Source: VGWF01 sp964423465 (GTDB lineage: Bacteria; Verrucomicrobiota; Kiritimatiellia; PWTM01). Taken from it: a stretch of DNA of 14,342 nucleotides. The notes under the pieces are model-generated. The model was not told the DNA's origin and did not search any database. It saw nothing but the letters and a program-made list of their open reading frames with translations. The stretch covers positions 1-14,342 of the forward strand of contig CAYRFK010000127.1 of NCBI GenBank assembly GCA_964423465.1, given 5' to 3'. This document shows positions 7,089 to 12,376 of the stretch, one piece after another (the stretch's first letter is position 1; each line of letters begins with the position of its first letter). The position numbers were made by a program, and so were the translations under genes.

Positions 7089-8828
7089 TCAATGCCGATA
7101 CCGGAACTCATCCGTATTGATCAACGCCCAGACCAGGTCGATCCACGCCTCGCGGCCCCGGGTCACGCCCTTCTTGCCGTAGGACTCGACGGCCTTCACC
7201 TCGGCCTCCGTGGGCAGCCGCGACAGCATCGCCAAGTACAACTCCTCGGTGATCTGCTTGGACGACCGGCGGGACTCCATGATCGCCTTCAGCACCGGGC
7301 TGTCCTCGAACTTCCGCTGGATATGGCTCGAGTTGAGCATGTGCATCCGCTGCGACGGGCTCGCACGGTTGACGCGCTCGTTCTCCTGTCCGGTCGCCCG
7401 CGCCGGGCGGCCGAACAGCTCGAGGAAGGCGCTCGTGATGCTGCCGTCCGGAAGCGCGACCGCCGGCTTGTTCTCCGGAATGAACGTGAACGGCTCCGGG
7501 ATCGGGCTCGTGTAGAGATCCGAGGTCCGCGTGATTCCGTTGATCGCGTCGATCAGCACCTCCGCCTCCAGCTGCCGGATCGGATAGAACCCGAAATTGG
7601 CCTCGACCGCTGCCATGTTCTTCACCTTCGGCAGCACGGAGGAAATCTGGTAGGTGCGCGAGGTGAGGATAAGACGGAAGAGCCGCCGCATGTCGTACCC
7701 CCCGGCCACGAACTCCCGCTGGAGATGGGCGAGAAGGATCGGGTTCGACGGCGGATTGCCGTTCCGGATGTCGTCCGGTTCGTGGATGATCCCCCGCCCC
7801 ATCAGCCAGTACCAAGCCCGGTTTACGATGCACCGCGTGAACCAGGGATTGTCGGGCGTGATGAGCCATGCGGCGAAAATTTCCCTCGGATCACGGTCCG
7901 GCGGCAGCGTGACGCGCGTGCCGTCCGGGAAGATCGCCACCCGCGGCCCCCGCGGCGCGGGGAGAGACGGCGGCGCGACGACCGCGGGGGCTGCGTTCGT
8001 CGCCTTGGCCACGGCGTTGCTTGCGCCCTTCGCCGCCGGGACATTCGTCACGGCCGCGGCGGCGGCGGCCGCCAGCGCAGCGTTCGTCGCGCGGGTCAGA
8101 TCGACGTTCGGATCCCAGAAGACGATCTCTTCCTTCCACTCACGGCTGGGCTTGTAGCTGACTTCCGAGAAGAAGACCGACACCGCGGCAAGCATGTTGC
8201 TCGGCCACTGCTCCGCCCGCGACCCCATGAACGTCAGGGCGACCGCGCCGGCGATGCCCTCCGGCGTCCGGCTCTGGATCGCACGGTAGAAGTTTACGGG
8301 GCCGACGCGGAAGTTGCTGCCGTTGGACGTCAACATCTCGCGCACGAACCGGTCGTAGGGCTTGTTGTCGCGCATCGACTCGACAATCCACCGGTGGTAG
8401 GCCTGCGCGGCGTTGGGCCAGAGATTCACCGGGAACTCCGCCTTCACGCGCAGAAGGTCGCTCCACTTCATCGCCCAGTAGTCGGCGTACTCCTCGCGCC
8501 GGAGCAGTTTGTCGATCAGCGCGATACGCTTGTTCGGATCCTTGTCCTCAATGAAGCCGCGCGCCTCCAGCCCCGTGGGGAGCACGCCGAGCACGTCGAG
8601 GAAGGCGCGGCGGACGAAGACCGCGTCGGAACACGGCGCCGGCCGGACACCCAAGGCCGCCAAGCGGCTGAACACCTGCTTGTCGATCGCCGTCTCGGGG
8701 GTCGTCCATTCGGACGCTTCATAGATGTTCGCGGACGCGTTGGTGGCCGACTCCCCGGCTGCAGGGGCGCCGACAGTCGCCAGGAGGACGGCCGATGGAA
8801 TGATCCATGCCCAACGATGCGCGCTCAT
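7089..8828 (-). CDS. exported DUF1549/DUF1553 protein lacking the CxxCH motif
   Basis: This 579-aa protein has a signal peptide (hydrophobic WIIPSAVLLATVG, cut after PAAG or nearby). DUF1549 spans about 47-235: IDKQVFSRLAALGVRPAP, FVRRAFLDVLGVLPTG, ADYWAMKWSDLLRVK, NKPYDRFVREML. DUF1553 spans about 313-570: NPWFTRCIVNRAWYWLMGRG, PSNPILLAHLQREFV, FRLILTSRTYQ, RQLEAEVLIDAI and NTDEFRYRH at the end. An Ala-rich low-complexity stretch (246-296) encoded by GCC/GCG runs separates them. Many DUF1549 proteins have CxxCHxHP after the F-L-G strand; here the matching place reads FMGSRAEQWPSNM, without Cys or His. No N-terminal haem-binding (PSCyt1) domain is present either. It leads the three-gene minus-strand cluster. 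There is no good Shine-Dalgarno before the ATG (GATGGAATC). The function of the family is unknown. Confidence 0.88.
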   Translation of the reverse strand: MSAHRWAWIIPSAVLLATVGAPAAGESATNASANIYEASEWTTPETAIDKQVFSRLAALGVRPAPCSDAVFVRRAFLDVLGVLPTGLEARGFIEDKDPNKRIALIDKLLRREEYADYWAMKWSDLLRVKAEFPVNLWPNAAQAYHRWIVESMRDNKPYDRFVREMLTSNGSNFRVGPVNFYRAIQSRTPEGIAGAVALTFMGSRAEQWPSNMLAAVSVFFSEVSYKPSREWKEEIVFWDPNVDLTRATNAALAAAAAAAVTNVPAAKGASNAVAKATNAAPAVVAPPSLPAPRGPRVAIFPDGTRVTLPPDRDPREIFAAWLITPDNPWFTRCIVNRAWYWLMGRGIIHEPDDIRNGNPPSNPILLAHLQREFVAGGYDMRRLFRLILTSRTYQISSVLPKVKNMAAVEANFGFYPIRQLEAEVLIDAINGITRTSDLYTSPIPEPFTFIPENKPAVALPDGSITSAFLELFGRPARATGQENERVNRASPSQRMHMLNSSHIQRKFEDSPVLKAIMESRRSSKQITEELYLAMLSRLPTEAEVKAVESYGKKGVTRGREAWIDLVWALINTDEFRYRH

Positions 8829-8834
8829 GATTCC

Positions 8835-8863
8835 ATCATGTCGAAAATCACACCGCATGGCAA
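8835..8863 (-). promoter_or_regulatory. possible promoter of the DUF1549 cluster, near-leaderless
   Basis: On the minus strand TTGCCA (8863-8858) and CATGAT (8840-8835) are 17 nt apart. The expected transcription start would fall at or next to the ATG at 8828, implying a leaderless or very short leader, which would agree with the poor Shine-Dalgarno. Both hexamers match consensus at only four or five positions. Confidence 0.25.
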
Positions 8864-8877
8864 GAGCGGGCATGCGG
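8853..8877. promoter_or_regulatory. inverted repeat CCGCATG-N11-CATGCGG, possible operator
   Basis: Two perfect 7-bp arms (8853-8859 and 8871-8877) are separated by 11 nt in the divergent region between the DUF1549 cluster and the secretion/cyclase operon. The left arm overlaps the putative -35 of the minus-strand promoter. The size suits a dimeric helix-turn-helix regulator, but no such regulator is encoded in the window. Confidence 0.35.
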
Positions 8878-8906
8878 CTACCTCCCCGTTTGGACCGGGT
8901 TTGAGC

Positions 8907-8935
8907 TTGAGCCGGGGGGCCAAAAAGAGCATCAT
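8907..8935 (+). promoter_or_regulatory. possible sigma70-like promoter of the TPR-barrel/FecR/CHASE2 operon
   Basis: TTGAGC (8907-8912) and CATCAT (8930-8935) are 17 nt apart; an adjacent copy of TTGAGC lies at 8901-8906. The leader to the ATG at 9056 would be about 115 nt. Matches to consensus are moderate. Confidence 0.22.
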
Positions 8936-9044
8936 AGCCTTCAGGGCGGACCCTATGGATGACAGCCGCCGGGCGGGCGGGTCATCGGGCGCCATCGTTT
9001 GCCGGGGAAGGACATGCAGACCAGCTATGGACCGCAGGGCATGC

Positions 9045-9052
9045 AGGGGGGA
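9045..9052 (+). promoter_or_regulatory. ribosome binding site of the TPR-barrel gene
   Basis: AGGGGGGA ends 3 nt before the ATG at 9056. It supports that start over in-frame ATGs at 8999, 9014 and 9041, which would put extra residues before the signal peptide. Confidence 0.5.
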
Positions 9053-9055
9053 CGG

Positions 9056-10372
9056 ATGAACGAACGATTCGGGATTCGCGCAGTCGCGGTCATTGCCGCG
9101 GCATGGATGGCGGCCGGGGCCGCCGGTGCCGGAGTGTACGAGGATGCCCAGGCCGCCTTGGCGCGGAGGGATTTCGCGGCCGCCTACGACGGCTTTATGG
9201 ACGCGGTGCGGGAGAATCCCGACAACCCCTCCGCCAGCCTCGGCGCGGGACTCGCAGCGCTGTCCTTGAAGAAATACGGCCACGCCCAGTTCGCCTTCGA
9301 GCGCGTGCTGGCACTCAGCCCGCAGAACCAGCGCGCCCGTCTCGAACTGGCGCGCACCTACCATGCGCTCGGATTGATCGACCTGGCGCGGAGCGAGTTC
9401 GAGGCCGTGCTGCGGGCGGGGCCCCCGGCGCCGGTCGAGGCCAACATCCGCCGCTTTCTTGCTCGGCTGGACGCGGAGGAGCGCCGGTGGGGCTTCAGCG
9501 GCGAGTTGCGCCTGACGGGCTTCTACGACGACAACGCCAACTACGGCCCTTCCTCGATGCGGGTGGACACCCTCCTCGGGCCGCTGGAGGTCTCGCCCGA
9601 GTCCGAGCCCCTGGAGGTGTGGGGCATGTCCGCCGCCTTCATAGGGAACGCCCTCTACGATGTCGGCGGCCGCGGCGACTGGTTCGCCACGGGCGGGCTC
9701 TCGCTCTACAACAGCTTCACTGAGTATGCCGACGAGGTGTCGGTCGGCTACGGCCGCGTCACGCTCGGCCTCCGCCACGTCGCCCCGCGGCGGGAGATCG
9801 ACCTGCCGCTGAAGGTCGACTACTTCGGCTTCGGCAACGATGCGCTCCTCTGGTCCGCGGGCGCGGAGCCGGGCATCGTCTGGCGGCCGCTGGAATCGCT
9901 GTCCGGCGTGGCCCGCGTCTCGGCCGAGTACCGCGACTATGATTCGGACGGCGGGCGGGATGCCGGGTTCTACCGCGCCGGCGGCTACGTGACGCACCGG
10001 CCCGGCCGCGACGCCCGCACCGCCGTGTCGCTGCTGGCCGGGGTCTTCCTGGAGGATGCGGATGCGGACGGTTTCCGCAACGACGGTTACGATGCGGGCG
10101 TCCTCGGCGAGGCCGGCCTCCCGTGGCGCACGACCGTCTACGGCTTCGCCATGTACCGGAAGGCAACCTACGACGGCGTCCTGTTCGAGGGCCTCCAGCC
10201 GGAACCGCGCGACGACGACCAGTGGCAGTTCGGCGGCGGCCTCCGCACGCGCATCGGGCAGAAGTGGGAGACCGACCTCGGCTACCGGTACGTCGTGAAC
10301 GAGTCGACCTTCGAACTCTACGAGTACGAGCGCAACGTGGTCAGCCTCGGGGTTTCGTATTTCCTTCAGTAA
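9056..10372 (+). CDS. outer-membrane TPR/beta-barrel protein, DUF560 (Slam / type 11 secretion)-like
   Basis: This 438-aa exported protein has a signal peptide (RFGIRAVAVIAAAWMAAGAAGA). Residues about 27-122 form TPR-type helices: AALARRDFAAAYDGFMDAV, NPSASLGAGLAALSLKKYGH, and the repeat ARLELARTYHALGLIDLARS followed by EFEAVL. The next block, GPPAPVEANIRRFLARLDA, then a Trp and the first strand with YDDNANYG (157-164), is the pattern I associate with DUF560 proteins: periplasmic TPRs leading into a barrel that starts with a D-[SD]-N-x-N motif. Residues about 145-438 alternate hydrophobic and polar residues with many aromatics and end in VVSLGVSYFLQ, as outer-membrane barrels do. Known DUF560 proteins move lipoproteins or soluble cargo with TbpB-like barrels across the outer membrane. 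It is the first gene of the operon and lies 18 nt before the FecR-domain gene, its likely cargo. A generic TPR-porin is the alternative. Confidence 0.72.
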   Translation: MNERFGIRAVAVIAAAWMAAGAAGAGVYEDAQAALARRDFAAAYDGFMDAVRENPDNPSASLGAGLAALSLKKYGHAQFAFERVLALSPQNQRARLELARTYHALGLIDLARSEFEAVLRAGPPAPVEANIRRFLARLDAEERRWGFSGELRLTGFYDDNANYGPSSMRVDTLLGPLEVSPESEPLEVWGMSAAFIGNALYDVGGRGDWFATGGLSLYNSFTEYADEVSVGYGRVTLGLRHVAPRREIDLPLKVDYFGFGNDALLWSAGAEPGIVWRPLESLSGVARVSAEYRDYDSDGGRDAGFYRAGGYVTHRPGRDARTAVSLLAGVFLEDADADGFRNDGYDAGVLGEAGLPWRTTVYGFAMYRKATYDGVLFEGLQPEPRDDDQWQFGGGLRTRIGQKWETDLGYRYVVNESTFELYEYERNVVSLGVSYFLQ

Positions 10373-10377
10373 TTCGC

Positions 10378-10382
10378 AGGAG
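10378..10382 (+). promoter_or_regulatory. ribosome binding site of the FecR-domain gene
   Basis: AGGAG lies 8 nt before the ATG at 10391, in the 18-nt gap after the upstream TAA. Confidence 0.7.
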
Positions 10383-10390
10383 ATGATGCC

Positions 10391-12376
10391 ATGAACTGCA
10401 AAACCCTCCGATTCGCCCTCCTCGCCGCCGCCGGCCTCATCGTGACGGCGGATGCCGCCGATCCCATCGGCTCGGTCGTCGCCGTGCAGGGCCAGGCCTC
10501 CGCCACGGGCACCGACGGCGCCGCGCGCGACCTGGCCGCCAAGGCCGCCGTCTTCACGGGCGACGCGCTGAAGACCGGCCCCGGATCGCGCGTCCAGATC
10601 CTCTTCTCGGATGACAGCCTCTTCTCGCAGGGCGAGAACTCGGAAACCGTGCTTGACGAATACGTCTTCGACCCGAAGGCGAAGGAAAAGAACAGCTTCA
10701 AGGCGCGCGTCAGCAAGGGCGTCTTCCGTGCGGTCACCGGCAAGATCACCGAGCTCAATCCCGACCGGTTCCAGATCCAGACCGGGCGGTCGACGATCGG
10801 CATCCGCGGCTGCGGTGTGGGTGGGCAGCTGGGCCCCGCCCAGGACAACTTCGTCGTCGACTTCGTCAGCCCCGGCACCGAGATCCTGATCGGCTCCCTG
10901 CGTGGCGGCGGCGGGCGGCATCTTCTGTTCAACCGGCCGGGCACAGGCTTCGTTGACGGCAACGGCAATATGGGCCAGGGGCCGTTTGATCCGGCGCTCT
11001 TCCAAGGCCTGCTCCGCGGGACCGTGCCGGGCCTCGGCGCGCCGGGTGCCGGCGGGGGCGGCGGCGGGAACGGTGGAGACGGTGGAGACGGTGGAGGCGC
11101 CGGTACAGGCGGAGACGGTGGCTCGGGAGGTGATGGCGGCGGGGGCGGCTTCGCCGGCGGCGGGGGCTTTGGCGGCGGCGGGGGCTTTGGCGGTGGCGGG
11201 GGCTTTGGCGGTGGCGGACAGGGCGGCATGGGTGGCGCGGGTGGCGGACCGCTCAATCCCCTCTTTGGCGACGCGGGACAGATCTTCCTGAACCGGCGGC
11301 TCACGCCCGGCGCTCTTGGACCTGCGGGCGGGCAGGGCCTGCCAGGCGGCATGGGCGGCGGCGGTTCGGGCGGGTCCATTCCCTCCCTTATCCCTGATGC
11401 CGATGAGAGCGTGAGCTGGGAGTACTTCGGCTACGCATCCGGCATGAAGACCTACAGCTACTCCTACATGCCTCCGTACGGCGCGGCCGAACGCAGCAAG
11501 TCGACGCGAAATGCGGCCTACTACTATCAGGATGTGATCGGCTCGGCGGAGGGGGCGTTCGAAGGCCCGCCGCAGTCCGACCTCTCCTCGAAGTCCGAGG
11601 AGAACACCTATGTCTCGCTCGACACAACGGGCTCCGGAAACCCGGCGTTCCTACAGATCAACCTCTTCGACGTCTACAATCCGTCGAGCCCGGCCGAAAC
11701 CCTCAAGCCCCCGGACGCCAGCACGCACCTGGGCGGGGATGACTTTGACGGCACGTGGGACTCGGACGGCACGGTGGGACGGGTCGAGAACCGCGGCGAC
11801 GGCGCCGACTGGGTCTGGGGCGAATGGGGCCAGACCCAGACCACCGCGTATGCCGAGACCACCCTGTCCGGCGTCTACGCCGCAGGCCGCACGCTCGGTG
11901 TGGCCGAATTCGAGGCGCTCCGCCAGGGCTCGCAGGTCTACTCCCTGAACTCGGATCCGATCGGCCGGGCAACGGCCTTCGTCGGCGGTTTCGGACCGAT
12001 GCGCCGGCTTGACGGCACGGCCAATCTCGGTGTTCTGATCGGCAACGGCGCCGCCCACTGGAGCGGCGCGTTCAATCTCTCCAACGGCCAGGGCGATTCG
12101 CTGAGCATCAACGTCAACGAAAGCCCCTTCTCCGCCCTCGGCCACCTGTGGGCGATCCCGTCCGACTACGCGCTGACCTTCAACGGATCGAACTACGGGC
12201 CGCCGCAGTCCGGCAGCATGACCGGTAACCTCGTCGGTCCCGGACCGAACACGCGGGGACAGGCGCCGATCACGGGCGCGATTGGCAGCGGCCGATTCGA
12301 CCACGGATCCACCGGGCCGAAGGTTGACCTGACCTACGCCACCGACCTGAAGAGCGGAACGCCGAATCGGGACTGA
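10391..12376 (+). CDS. secreted FecR-domain protein with Gly-rich linker and C-terminal beta domain
   Basis: This 661-aa protein has a signal peptide (MNCKTLRFALLAAAGLIVTADA, cut near 22-23) and no lipobox. Residues about 26-140 are a FecR domain: GSVVAVQG, VFTGDALKTGPGSRVQILFS, ENSETVLDEYVFDP, KGVFRAVTGKI and QTGRSTIGIRG. Cys141, where homologues usually have Thr or another small residue, is the only Cys after the signal peptide. Residues about 216-328 are a Gly-rich linker with FGGGGG repeats. Residues about 330-661 are Tyr/Ser/Gly-rich and beta-predicted. They include WVWGEWGQT (474-482), YAAGRTLGVAEFEAL, then YSLNSDPIGRATAF, TANLGV, WSGAF and SLSINV. This layout resembles the calyx/barrel of TbpB-like or other type 11 secretion cargo, but the match is by pattern only. 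The gene is between the DUF560-like barrel gene and the CHASE2 cyclase gene, and its TGA overlaps the cyclase start. FecR domains are periplasmic signalling or carbohydrate-binding modules; no FecI-type sigma factor is present here. Confidence 0.78.
   Translation: MNCKTLRFALLAAAGLIVTADAADPIGSVVAVQGQASATGTDGAARDLAAKAAVFTGDALKTGPGSRVQILFSDDSLFSQGENSETVLDEYVFDPKAKEKNSFKARVSKGVFRAVTGKITELNPDRFQIQTGRSTIGIRGCGVGGQLGPAQDNFVVDFVSPGTEILIGSLRGGGGRHLLFNRPGTGFVDGNGNMGQGPFDPALFQGLLRGTVPGLGAPGAGGGGGGNGGDGGDGGGAGTGGDGGSGGDGGGGGFAGGGGFGGGGGFGGGGGFGGGGQGGMGGAGGGPLNPLFGDAGQIFLNRRLTPGALGPAGGQGLPGGMGGGGSGGSIPSLIPDADESVSWEYFGYASGMKTYSYSYMPPYGAAERSKSTRNAAYYYQDVIGSAEGAFEGPPQSDLSSKSEENTYVSLDTTGSGNPAFLQINLFDVYNPSSPAETLKPPDASTHLGGDDFDGTWDSDGTVGRVENRGDGADWVWGEWGQTQTTAYAETTLSGVYAAGRTLGVAEFEALRQGSQVYSLNSDPIGRATAFVGGFGPMRRLDGTANLGVLIGNGAAHWSGAFNLSNGQGDSLSINVNESPFSALGHLWAIPSDYALTFNGSNYGPPQSGSMTGNLVGPGPNTRGQAPITGAIGSGRFDHGSTGPKVDLTYATDLKSGTPNRD
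11072..11214 (+). repeat. short tandem repeats in the Gly-rich linker
   Basis: Three 9-bp units (GGTGGAGAC twice, then GGTGGAGGC; 11072-11098) are followed by three almost identical 18-bp units (11161-11178, 11179-11196, 11197-11214; CGGGGGCTTTGGCGGTGG with one C/T change in the first). The latter encode Gly-Gly-Gly-Phe-Gly-Gly. Both unit sizes are multiples of three, so copy changes would alter linker length without a frameshift. Confidence 0.85.

Noticed and set aside
8825..11005. Minus-strand frame of 726 codons across the divergent region and opposite the TPR-barrel and FecR genes
   Set aside because: It covers two real genes plus an intergenic region, with no motif or ribosome binding site.
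11048..11248. CRISPR-like reading of the repeated Gly-rich DNA
   Set aside because: The units are 9 and 18 bp, contiguous without spacers, and lie in frame inside a coding region.
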